Source: UBA668 sp040081465
GTDB taxonomy: Bacteria > Actinomycetota > Acidimicrobiia > Acidimicrobiales > Ilumatobacteraceae
Assembly (NCBI GenBank): GCA_040081465.1
Contig: JBEBGL010000032.1
Location: 1 to 15,425 of the forward strand
DNA: 15,425 nucleotides
Direction of reading: 5' to 3'
The number at the start of each line of letters is the position of its first letter. Positions within the stretch are counted from its first letter, which is position 1. The position numbers and the translations under genes were made by a program. Of this stretch, positions 6,366 through 13,165 are shown piece by piece. The notes under the pieces were generated by a model that did not search any database, had not been told where the DNA came from, and worked only from the letters and a program-made list of their open reading frames with translations.

Positions 6366-6731
6366 GTGGCTACTTTCCGCATGATCGTGACGGACGTACC
6401 GACCTCCGTCGACTTCTATTCGAACCACCTCGGATTTGAGGTTCTCGAGCAGTACGGACCGGCAATGGCGATTCTGCAGCGCGACGACATGACGATCTGG
6501 CTGGCCGGTCCACCCGCTTCAGCGTCTCGTCCGATGCCCGATGGCGCGCAGCCCGTGCCGGGTGGTTGGAACCGGATTGTCGTGCCAGTCGACGACATTG
6601 CTGCGACCGTCGCACAACTACGAGCGAGCGGAGCGACGTTCCGCAACGAGATCGTCAGCGGACCCGGTGGACAGCAGATTCTGCTGTCGGATCCATCCGG
6701 CAACCTTGTCGAACTCTTTCAGTCGGGGTGA
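6366..6731 (+). CDS. VOC superfamily (glyoxalase/bleomycin-resistance fold) protein
   Basis: A 121-residue single-domain VOC protein with two beta-alpha-beta-beta-beta modules: FRMIVTDVPTSVDFYSNHLGFEV in module one and IVVPVDDIAATVAQLRASGA in module two, ending SDPSGNLVELFQ with a likely metal ligand, Glu116. The first-module His ligand is not evident, so catalysis or metal use is uncertain. The start is GTG 6366 (VATFRMIV), 9 nt after AAAGG (6352-6356); GTG 6360 is a close in-frame alternative but too near the Shine-Dalgarno. The frame is open further upstream through mazG, but that is shadow. The stop TGA (6729-6731) lies inside the antisense tRNA-Pro gene. It could be a lyase, a dioxygenase-like enzyme or a binding protein; I cannot tell which. 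Confidence 0.8.
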   Translation: MATFRMIVTDVPTSVDFYSNHLGFEVLEQYGPAMAILQRDDMTIWLAGPPASASRPMPDGAQPVPGGWNRIVVPVDDIAATVAQLRASGATFRNEIVSGPGGQQILLSDPSGNLVELFQSG

Positions 6732-6797
6732 GAAGATTTGAACTTCCGGCCTCCACGTCCCGAACGTGGCGCGCTAACCAAGCTGCGCTACACCCCG
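6723..6797 (-). tRNA. tRNA-Pro (anticodon CGG)
   Basis: The minus strand folds as a complete cloverleaf. The acceptor CGGGGTG (from 6797) pairs with CACCCCG (6730-6724). The D-arm is GCGC-AGCTTGGTTA-GCGC. The anticodon arm is CCACG-TTCGGGA-CGTGG, giving anticodon CGG, which reads CCG proline codons. The variable loop is 5 nt, and the T-arm is GGAAG-TTCAAAT-CTTCT with one G-U pair. A73 at 6723 is the discriminator; the next bases are not CCA, so CCA must be added afterwards. The anticodon loop TTCGGGA matches bacterial tRNA-Pro. The gene lies 15 bp after the receiver gene, and its 3' end overlaps the VOC stop codon region by 9 bp on the opposite strand. Confidence 0.95.
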
Positions 6798-6809
6798 TAG
6801 CGACTCGCC

Positions 6810-6815
6810 ATGTTA
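6810..6815 (-). promoter_or_regulatory. Possible -10 hexamer (TAACAT) for tRNA-Pro
   Basis: TAACAT on the minus strand begins with the TAA stop codon of the receiver gene and ends 12 nt before the mature tRNA 5' end. This would give a primary transcript with a leader of about 5 nt. Co-transcription with the receiver gene is the alternative. Confidence 0.35.
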
Positions 6816-7232
6816 TCCGGCGGGTACTGGTTCCGACTCTGCCGTATCAACGACAGGGGTAGCAGTCTGTTCGGCAAGCGCCTGCTGCACCGCACGCTGC
6901 AGCGTGAGCACGTCGAACGGCTTCACTAACCAGGCGTTGGTCGCCGAGCGCTTGGCCAGGTGAATGTCGGCCTTTCGATCCAGCAACATCAGAATCTTGA
7001 CGTCGGGGGCTTTGCCAGCGCTGGCGTCCAGCCGCAACGCCATCGTCGCGGCCATGCCACCCATCGAGCCGATCTGCAGGTCGAGAATGACTAGGTCGGG
7101 CTTGCGTTCGGCGACGATCGGCGAAACGTCGCGACCCTCGTGGCAAATCGTGAACGACGTGTCGGGTCCGCTGAGTGCAGACACGATGTCGTTGATGACG
7201 TAGTCGGCATCGGCTGCAACGAGGATGTGCAC
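6813..7232 (-). CDS. Stand-alone receiver-domain protein (atypical response regulator)
   Basis: A 139-residue single CheY-like receiver with no output domain. The phospho-acceptor is Asp51 in LVILDLQIG, and the conserved Lys is Lys104 in WLVKPFD. Two other switch positions are altered: the usual acidic pair after strand 1 reads VAADAD, so only Asp8 remains, and the Thr/Ser after strand 4 appears to be Leu84 (ILMLLD). The last 20 residues are an acidic, Pro-rich tail. It may act as a phosphate-independent adaptor or a weak receiver. GTG 7232 is chosen because TAACGT lies exactly 7 nt upstream and the protein then starts at strand 1. The gene is 48 bp downstream of the ArsA operon, on the same strand, and just upstream of tRNA-Pro. 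No histidine kinase gene is present. Confidence 0.82.
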   Translation of the reverse strand: MHILVAADADYVINDIVSALSGPDTSFTICHEGRDVSPIVAERKPDLVILDLQIGSMGGMAATMALRLDASAGKAPDVKILMLLDRKADIHLAKRSATNAWLVKPFDVLTLQRAVQQALAEQTATPVVDTAESEPVPAG

Positions 7233-7239
7233 GCCACGA

Positions 7240-7245
7240 ACGTTA
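7240..7245 (-). promoter_or_regulatory. Putative -10 hexamer (TAACGT) of the receiver gene
   Basis: TAACGT on the minus strand ends exactly 7 nt before the GTG at 7232, with no Shine-Dalgarno. It suggests that the receiver gene has its own leaderless transcript besides any read-through from the ArsA genes. Confidence 0.5.
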
Positions 7246-7280
7246 CCGGCTGGCTCGCCACTGAATCGAATGGCCGCCCG

Positions 7281-8336
7281 TCAATCGAAGAGCAGGCCGC
7301 GAATCGTGTTCAGCGAATCCAGCGAGTGCACATCCGTAGGCAGAGTCGGCACCCATGTGGTGTGCACCGCCTCGTCGGCTAGCAGTGCGTTTGCCTGGGT
7401 GCGCTCGGCGATCGCGGCGGCGTTCAGCTCGGCGAGGTTGTCGTACAGAGCCGCCGCATCGCGATCGTCGGAGCGAATGGCAGGTAGCTCTCCGAAAGTC
7501 GGTGTGCAGCGGTTGACGACGGTCGCTGCGACGGACAAGTTGCTGCGCTGCAGGCGATCGGCGAAGTAGCGCGCTTCCTCGATGGTGTCGGCGCGCGGAG
7601 ACGCGACCAGCACGAACCGACTGACGTCGTCGTGCAGCAGAACCATGACGTCCTCAGCACGTTGCCGAAAGCCCGTCTCCATTCCCGCGAACGCCTGGAA
7701 GAAGGCAATCGCGTCGGCCAACGCAGCGCCGCCGACCACCTTTCCGATCGTGCGCAGGATCGGCTGCGCGGCGACATTGAGAACCTTCAACCCGCGACGC
7801 GTCGGCAACATCAGCACCTTGAACAGCGGGTGGTCGATGAACTTGGTCAGCGTGTTCGGTGCGTCGAGGAAGTCGAGCGCGTTCCGTGTTGGTGGCGTAT
7901 CGATGATCACCAGATCGAAGCGCTCGTCGTCGTGCAGCGCGTGCAGTCGCTCGGCCGCCATGTATTCCTGCGTGCCGCTGAGCGAACCAGCAACGTTGCG
8001 ATAGAAACCGTTCGCAAGAATGCGCTCCGCTTGTTCCGGCGTCGACGCATTCGCCCGCACCAAGCCGTCGAACGTGCTTGCGGTGTCGAGCATCAGTGCC
8101 CACAGCTCGCCCGGCCCATCGACGCTTAGTCGTACCGGTTCATTGCCCAAACCTCCGGGCACGCCGAGTGCGTCGGCAAGTCGCTTGGCAGGGTCGATCG
8201 TGGCGACAACCGCGCGGCGGCCGAGGCGCGCAGCCTGCAAGCCGAGGGCGGCGGCAACCGTCGTCTTGCCGACGCCACCTGATCCGCAGCACACGATTAC
8301 CTGTGCGCTGCCAATGTGTTCGGCGAGGGTCGTCAC
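7281..8336 (-). CDS. ArsA/Get3-like ATPase (Rv3680/BagB type)
   Basis: A 351-residue SIMIBI-class ATPase. Walker A is CGSGGVGKTT (17-26), followed by the ATIDPAKRLADALG switch region and IIDTPPTRNALDFLDAP (switch II). GTQEYMAAERLHAL is characteristic of the actinobacterial member of the pair. In Mycobacterium tuberculosis the equivalent is Rv3680, which works with Rv3679 as a Get3-like ATPase pair. A link to arsenite export is not supported: there are no arsenite-binding Cys and no arsB or arsR nearby. The start is GTG 8336, whose bases overlap the upstream gene's TGA (GTGA overlap), implying translational coupling; the open frame beyond that is shadow. There is no Shine-Dalgarno. Subunit partnership is inferred from the operon and from the mycobacterial case. 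Confidence 0.9.
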   Translation of the reverse strand: MTTLAEHIGSAQVIVCCGSGGVGKTTVAAALGLQAARLGRRAVVATIDPAKRLADALGVPGGLGNEPVRLSVDGPGELWALMLDTASTFDGLVRANASTPEQAERILANGFYRNVAGSLSGTQEYMAAERLHALHDDERFDLVIIDTPPTRNALDFLDAPNTLTKFIDHPLFKVLMLPTRRGLKVLNVAAQPILRTIGKVVGGAALADAIAFFQAFAGMETGFRQRAEDVMVLLHDDVSRFVLVASPRADTIEEARYFADRLQRSNLSVAATVVNRCTPTFGELPAIRSDDRDAAALYDNLAELNAAAIAERTQANALLADEAVHTTWVPTLPTDVHSLDSLNTIRGLLFD

Positions 8337-9199
8337 GACGCGGCCGCCAGCAGAAGCGCGTCGGCGAGCTTCTCGATGTCGTCCGCTGTCAACTGCGAGC
8401 CGGCGATTAGTGGAAGTCGAAATTGAGGCAGCGCCAAGTCGTTGGCGAGGCGACTGCACTCCGCCGCGTGCAAGCCGCGGCGAGCGTTGCGAAACTCGGC
8501 GGCCTCACGCAGCGAGCTTCCGAAATCGGCTGCGGCCACTGGCAGCACGGCACCTTGGTCGACGCCGTTGACAACCAAGGGTCCGAGGTGAATTCCGACC
8601 CGATCTTCCAACGCGTACGCCGTTTCGACTGCCTCGTTGACCGGAGTGGTCTCGGGCAACGTGACCAGCACGACGTGGCAGCGCGCAGGGTCTGTCATCA
8701 TCGCCGCCACCTCGCCCGCCTGCGTGTGCACGGGCCCGCCTCGAATGGTGTCCATCAGGCTGCGCGCCGACTGCAAGAACGAAATGGCGTGGCCAGCGGC
8801 TGGCCCGTCGACCACCACCAGGTCGTAATCACCGCTGAGCTCAAGCTGTTTGATTTTGCCGAGAACAACGATGTCGTCGATGCCCGGTGCTGCCGCCGCG
8901 ACGACATCGATCACCCCGGTTTTGGCCAGTCGCTTGGCCACCCTGGAAAACCCGTGGGTATCGAGGTACTCGGCCAGCGCCGCGGTCGCCGACAGTTGCA
9001 GCACCTCGACCCCCGGTAACAAGCGCGCAAGCGCGGGTTTGCCGTCGAGTTCCACGACCAGCACACGCAACCCGTTGCGGATTGCCGCACGCGCCAATAC
9101 CGCGGTTACCGTGGTCTTTCCGACACCACCCTTGCCCGCCACGATTGTCACCGTGGCGGTGGTGAGGAACTGCAGCGGATCCACTGTCTTCGGAGGCAC
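8333..9199 (-). CDS. ArsA/Get3-like ATPase (Rv3679/BagA type)
   Basis: A 288-residue P-loop ATPase with a deviant Walker A, AGKGGVGKTT (21-30). It then shows VVELDGKPALARLLPG, APGIDDIVVLGKIKQLE, LVVVDGPAAGHAISFL (switch II) and GGPVHTQAG, blocks I recognise from Rv3679-type proteins. It is first in the operon and overlaps its partner by 4 bp. The pair probably forms a heteromeric ATP-driven complex; the client is unknown, and tail-anchored-protein targeting is the family hypothesis. The start is GTG 9199, 8 nt after TAGCCT (minus strand). This start is only 2 bp from the divergent nfeD start, so each gene's promoter must lie in or across the other's coding region. Confidence 0.9.
   Translation of the reverse strand: MPPKTVDPLQFLTTATVTIVAGKGGVGKTTVTAVLARAAIRNGLRVLVVELDGKPALARLLPGVEVLQLSATAALAEYLDTHGFSRVAKRLAKTGVIDVVAAAAPGIDDIVVLGKIKQLELSGDYDLVVVDGPAAGHAISFLQSARSLMDTIRGGPVHTQAGEVAAMMTDPARCHVVLVTLPETTPVNEAVETAYALEDRVGIHLGPLVVNGVDQGAVLPVAAADFGSSLREAAEFRNARRGLHAAECSRLANDLALPQFRLPLIAGSQLTADDIEKLADALLLAAAS
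9192..9196 (+). promoter_or_regulatory. Shine-Dalgarno (GGAGG) of nfeD
   Basis: GGAGG lies 5 nt before the GTG at 9202. It overlaps, on the other strand, the second and third codons of the ArsA-like gene, and that gene's start codon sits between this site and the nfeD start. It implies a leadered nfeD transcript. Confidence 0.6.
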
Positions 9200-9201
9200 T
9201 T

Positions 9202-10557
9202 GTGCGCAGGCTAGCGATTACCTTTCTCGTTGCCCCTCTCGCAGGTCTCGCTGGGCTTTCGCTACTCAGCACCGTTGCGTCGGCCGACGACGAAAGTGGT
9301 GCCACGCCTGCCGACGAACTGGCCCCGGTCGACGTCTTCGAAGTGACTGGCCTGCTCGATTCGGTGATGGTCGACGCCATCGAGGACGCGATCACAACCA
9401 GCGAAGACAACGGCTCGCAGGCACTGATTCTGCAGCTGAACACCGGCGGTGCGATCGTCAGCGACGAGCGCATGACGCAATTGCTTCAGCGAGTCGCCGA
9501 TGCCGACGTTGCGATCGGCCTATGGGTCGGGCCCTCTCGTGATGCGCACACCTACGGCCGGCCAGCGCAACTTTTTGGCGTTGCCGATGTGACGGCGATG
9601 GTTGCCGGAACTCGCATTGGTCACACCGGCGAACTGTTGGTGCTGGATGGTGCCGAAGTCGACTTGGGTGCAAGCGCCGAGCAACTGCGCAACGGCACGA
9701 TGTCGTTCTCGGAAGCTCGTCGGTTGGGCGTGTTGCGCCTCGACATCACCGACGAAGGCGTGCCAACCGTGCGCAGCATGGTGCTGGCGCTTGACGGTGT
9801 GGAGCTCGACGACGGCACTGTGCTGAACACCGTGGTGCAGGAGCTCAACGACGAAGGCCAATCGCAGAACGTGTCGACGCTCGTTCGCTTTTCCTCGCTC
9901 GGCTTGATCGACGAGCTCTTTCACACCGTCGCCAGTCCACCAATCGCGTTCCTCTTCTTCGTCATCGGACTCTGCCTGCTGATCTTTGAACTATTCACCG
10001 CCGGTGTTGGTATCGCCGGCTCCATTGGCCTCGTGCTCACCGTCCTTGGTAGCTACGGATTCGCTGAGCTGCCAACACGCCCCGGCGCGATCGCGTTGCT
10101 AGTGGCAGCGATGATTGCGTTCGCGATCGACGTGCAGGTCGGCATCCCACGACTATGGACTGGTGTGGGCACCACGCTGTTTGTGCTTGGTTCGTGGTTC
10201 CTCTTCGAGCCACTACCCGGCAACGACCTACGTCTCAGTTGGCTGACACTGTCGGTCGCCATCATCGGTGTGTTGCTGACGTTCGTCGTCGGCATGCCAT
10301 CGATGGTTCGCACGCGATTCGCGACGCCGACAATTGGTCGCGACTGGATGATTGGCAGCAGCGGCCTTGCGGTCGGCGCCATCGACCCGGAAGGCGTCGC
10401 ACAGGTCGGTTCTTCAAAGTGGAGAGCACGCACCAACCGAGCCACTCCGCTAGCTGCGGGTGCCGAGCTGCGCGTCGTCGCAATCGATGGCGTAACGCTT
10501 GAGGTCGAGCCAATGGAAGGCGCGGCCCGCGATTACCGCGAGCGTCGCGCCAAGTAA
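9202..10557 (+). CDS. NfeD-family membrane protein with degenerate ClpP-like domain (long form)
   Basis: A 451-residue secreted/membrane protein. The signal peptide (1-28) ends VASA before DDES. The ClpP/SppA-like extracytoplasmic domain (about 43-215) shows ALILQLNTGGAIVSDE and GTRIGHTGELLV. Membrane segments lie at about 246-267, 270-288, 296-315, 320-338 and 346-366. A C-terminal NfeD OB-fold (about 375-437) ends TLEVEPMEG. In active NfeD proteases such as Pyrococcus PH1510 the nucleophile Ser sits in a PSGARAASAG-like motif. Here the segment reads PSRDAHTYGR, with no Ser at that place, and the helix normally carrying the catalytic Lys seems shortened, so the domain is probably inactive. 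No slipin/SPFH partner is next to it. The start is GTG 9202 with GGAGG upstream. The family usually acts in membrane quality control. Confidence 0.88.
   Translation: MRRLAITFLVAPLAGLAGLSLLSTVASADDESGATPADELAPVDVFEVTGLLDSVMVDAIEDAITTSEDNGSQALILQLNTGGAIVSDERMTQLLQRVADADVAIGLWVGPSRDAHTYGRPAQLFGVADVTAMVAGTRIGHTGELLVLDGAEVDLGASAEQLRNGTMSFSEARRLGVLRLDITDEGVPTVRSMVLALDGVELDDGTVLNTVVQELNDEGQSQNVSTLVRFSSLGLIDELFHTVASPPIAFLFFVIGLCLLIFELFTAGVGIAGSIGLVLTVLGSYGFAELPTRPGAIALLVAAMIAFAIDVQVGIPRLWTGVGTTLFVLGSWFLFEPLPGNDLRLSWLTLSVAIIGVLLTFVVGMPSMVRTRFATPTIGRDWMIGSSGLAVGAIDPEGVAQVGSSKWRARTNRATPLAAGAELRVVAIDGVTLEVEPMEGAARDYRERRAK
9208..9213 (-). promoter_or_regulatory. Putative -10 hexamer (TAGCCT) of the ArsA operon
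   Basis: TAGCCT on the minus strand ends 8 nt before the GTG at 9199 and lies inside codons 3-4 of the divergent nfeD gene. Expression of the ArsA operon would therefore start within the nfeD coding sequence. Confidence 0.4.
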
Positions 10558-10560
10558 TCG

Positions 10561-11460
10561 ATGGTTGCTGTCTCAGTAGTCGAGCGCCGCACATTTGTGC
10601 AGGGCCGTCCGGCGGCGTACAGCGTCGCAGGCACAGGGATGCCGGTGCTGCTGCTGCACGGGTGGGCACTCGCGCACCACACCTACAAGGGCGTCATCGC
10701 AACCATCGCCGCCCAGGGGTGCCAGGTGATCGCTCCCGCGATGCCCGGTTTCGGTGGCACCCGAGATCTTCCCAGCGACGACTTCTCGATGCGCGGTTAC
10801 GCACAATGGGTCGCCGATCTGCTTGACGCGCTCGAGATCGAAGAGTCGGCAGTTGTGCTCGGCCATTCGTTCGGTGGTGGCGTCGGGATCCGCCTCGCGT
10901 TCGATCACCGAGATCGCGTGCGCAGTCTCGTGTTGGTCAACTCAGTCGGCGGGTCGTCGTGGAAGCGCGGTAAGAAGTTGCGCAGTATTGCTGAACGGCC
11001 GTTGTGGGACTGGGGCCTTCACTTTCCGAGCGACGTCTGGCCGATCCGTCAAGCCACCCGTGTGTTGCCGGTGGTGCTGGAAGACTTCTTACCGAACCTC
11101 ATGCGCAATCCGCGCGCCATCGCGCGCGTCGCCAATCTCGCGCGCCGAGCCGACATGCGCGTCGAGTTGGAAGCGCTGCGCGACGGGGGCCTGCCGATCA
11201 GCATCATCTGGGGCACGCGCGACGGCATCATCACTCGCGAATCGTTCGAAGCTCTGTGCGTCGCCTCCGGCGTGCAGGGAACCGTCGTTGAGGGCTCGCA
11301 CAGTTGGTTACTCGCCGACCCGCAGAAGTTCGGGGAAGTGATTACCAACGACGTGCGTGTCGCGCAAGCGGCCCGCGAGTTGGAACAGCGGGCTCCAGTT
11401 GCGAAACGCAAGGGTCTTCGAAGAATCCAAAGCCTCGCCCGTCGCCGCCCTACCGAGTAG
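10561..11460 (+). CDS. Alpha/beta-fold hydrolase
   Basis: A 299-residue hydrolase with a full catalytic set: oxyanion-hole HGW (33-35), nucleophile Ser103 in the elbow GHSFGGG (101-107), acid Asp221 in WGTRDGII, and base His247 in VEGSHSWLL. The region 135-200 is a helical cap rich in Arg and Trp, and the last 30 residues are basic (KRKGLRRIQSLARRR). There is no signal peptide, so it is cytoplasmic. Esterase, epoxide hydrolase-like or C-C hydrolase roles are all possible; the substrate cannot be read. ATG 10561 follows the nfeD stop by 3 bp with no Shine-Dalgarno, implying translational coupling. This places it in one operon with nfeD. Its stop overlaps the 3' end of the convergent selB by 11 bp. 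Confidence 0.87.
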   Translation: MVAVSVVERRTFVQGRPAAYSVAGTGMPVLLLHGWALAHHTYKGVIATIAAQGCQVIAPAMPGFGGTRDLPSDDFSMRGYAQWVADLLDALEIEESAVVLGHSFGGGVGIRLAFDHRDRVRSLVLVNSVGGSSWKRGKKLRSIAERPLWDWGLHFPSDVWPIRQATRVLPVVLEDFLPNLMRNPRAIARVANLARRADMRVELEALRDGGLPISIIWGTRDGIITRESFEALCVASGVQGTVVEGSHSWLLADPQKFGEVITNDVRVAQAARELEQRAPVAKRKGLRRIQSLARRRPTE

Positions 11461-13165
11461 ATGGCAGTTTTGGGCCCCCGATGCGGACATCGCCGCGGCG
11501 CCGAGTGACTCCGGTCGCATCGAGTTCGGCCGCGAGTGGCATTGCGTGTTTGCGAGTGTTGCCAAGTGCCTCTCGGAACTGGCTGACCGTGAACCCATCC
11601 GGGTGCGCTTGAAGTAGTTCCGCGGCAGCGCGACCTGCCGCCGCGACGGCTTGCGGATGGAAGTACAACCCTTCCCGTTCGACGACCAATCCGCGGCGAA
11701 CCAACTCGCGTAGCTCTGCCTTGTCGACGCCAGTGGGATCGGGCGGTGCAAACCCGCCTGCTAGCAACTCGGCAACGAAAGGGTGGTCAGCGAGCGGGTC
11801 GCGCGCGCCGGCCGCACGAGCCCGCCCGTTCTCGATCGCTATGCCGTCCCGCGCGCTCACGGCCGCTAGCACGGCCCGTTCGCGATCGTCGAGCACTGCG
11901 ATGTCGAGACCCAACTCGCCCGCGCTGGCGACGCGACCGCGCAACGCCTCCTCCACCTCTTGCAGCCGACTCGCCGCCACAACCCAGATACCCACCGTCG
12001 GCGCCCGCCGCTCGCCAGTTAACGCATCGAGGTCTTCGATCGTCAGCCAGCCGTGCTCGCGTATTACCCGGTCGACATCGCGATCTGGTTTCGCTCGCGA
12101 GGCAGGAAGTTTCGGTGCCACGTCGAGCACTTCGCCACCGCCGACGGTCTCGTCGCGACCTGATTCTCGTAGCACGAATCGATCTCCTGGCAACAGTGGC
12201 AGCGGTGTCGCGCCAGAGAGGTGCAATCGAACGAGTCCGGTATCGCCAGCTGCGATCGCCTCGCGACCCAACACTCGCAGCCGTACTTCAAGTTCTCCGG
12301 AACCGATGTACGCGAAGTACGCACCGCGGCGACTGACCGAGTGCGCGAGTGATGGCAGCACCGTCAGGCTGGCATCGAACCGGCTCGTCGGTCGCCATTG
12401 TGCGGCACGGACTACTGCGTCGCCGCGTGTTAACTGCGTGTGATCGACGCCAGTGAGGTTCAACGCCACTCGGTTGCCAGGGCCGATCGCGTCTCTTTGT
12501 TCGCCGTGGGATTGAATCCCACGCACGCGAACCGGGTAGCCACCAGCGTGCAACTGATCGTCGACTCGCAACGAGCCGTCGGTCAGGGTGCCGGTCACGA
12601 CGGTGCCGCTGCCCTTCGCGGCGAAGACCCGATCGATCCACAGTCGCGGTCGCTCACGATCGGCAGCGGTCGGCGTGGTCGCCGCGAGCTCGACAAGCGC
12701 TGCGCGTAGCTCGTCGAGCCCAGTTCCAACGACGGAACTGACGGGAATGATCGGCGCGTCGGCGAGGAACGTTCCGGCGAGGTGATCACGCACATCGAGC
12801 GCTTGCAGCTCAGCGAAGTCGGGCTCGACGAGATCGGCCTTGGTGAGCACCACCAATCCATGACGCAAACCGAGCAACTGCAAGATGCGCAGGTGCTCTT
12901 CGCTCTGCGGCTTCCACCCCTCCGTCGCAGCGATCACGAACATGCACGCGTCCACTCCACCGACGCCGGCCAGCATGTTGCGTAGAAAGCGAACGTGCCC
13001 GGGAACGTCGATGAAGCTCACATCGTCCGTGTGCGCAAAGCCGAGGTCGATCGTCAGTCCGCGGCGACGTTCCTCCTCGAAGCGATCTGGGTTAACGCCT
13101 GTCAACGCTTGTACGAGCGACGACTTGCCGTGATCGACGTGGCCGGCAGTGGCTACGACACGCAT
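11450..13165 (-). CDS. selB: Selenocysteine-specific elongation factor
   Basis: SelB is an EF-Tu-like GTPase that delivers Sec-tRNA(Sec) to UGA codons marked by a SECIS hairpin. The 571 residues contain an N-terminal G domain with G1 GHVDHGKS (8-15), GLTIDLGFA (36-44, G2), DVPGH (53-57, G3), TKAD (108-111, G4) and PVSSVVGTG (141-149, G5). Then come the EF-Tu-like beta barrels (RVFAAKGSGTVVTGTL, 179-194; PLLPGDRFVLRES, 323-335). Winged-helix repeats end in FTVSQFREALGNTRKHAM (525-542) and VTRRRGDVRI, the SECIS-binding end. It is slightly shorter than the roughly 610-640 residues of well-known homologues. ATG 13165 overlaps the selA 3' end by 13 bp. The frame stays open upstream to 14104, but that is shadow across selA. 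Confidence 0.95.
   Translation of the reverse strand: MRVVATAGHVDHGKSSLVQALTGVNPDRFEEERRRGLTIDLGFAHTDDVSFIDVPGHVRFLRNMLAGVGGVDACMFVIAATEGWKPQSEEHLRILQLLGLRHGLVVLTKADLVEPDFAELQALDVRDHLAGTFLADAPIIPVSSVVGTGLDELRAALVELAATTPTAADRERPRLWIDRVFAAKGSGTVVTGTLTDGSLRVDDQLHAGGYPVRVRGIQSHGEQRDAIGPGNRVALNLTGVDHTQLTRGDAVVRAAQWRPTSRFDASLTVLPSLAHSVSRRGAYFAYIGSGELEVRLRVLGREAIAAGDTGLVRLHLSGATPLPLLPGDRFVLRESGRDETVGGGEVLDVAPKLPASRAKPDRDVDRVIREHGWLTIEDLDALTGERRAPTVGIWVVAASRLQEVEEALRGRVASAGELGLDIAVLDDRERAVLAAVSARDGIAIENGRARAAGARDPLADHPFVAELLAGGFAPPDPTGVDKAELRELVRRGLVVEREGLYFHPQAVAAAGRAAAELLQAHPDGFTVSQFREALGNTRKHAMPLAAELDATGVTRRRGDVRIGGPKLPSTR

Noticed and set aside
6723..6797. The tRNA as an attachment site of an integrated element.
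   Set aside because: No integrase, no second copy of the tRNA 3' end and no change in gene content is visible on either side within the window.
6838..6850. TTGATA (minus strand) as the -35 of the tRNA-Pro promoter.
   Set aside because: It is about 29 nt from the TAACAT hexamer, too far for a normal -35/-10 pair.
7281..9199. An arsenite-export (ars) operon.
   Set aside because: The ArsA-like proteins are two separate single-domain ATPases of the Rv3679/Rv3680 type with no visible arsenite-binding Cys, and there is no arsB, arsC, arsD or arsR nearby.
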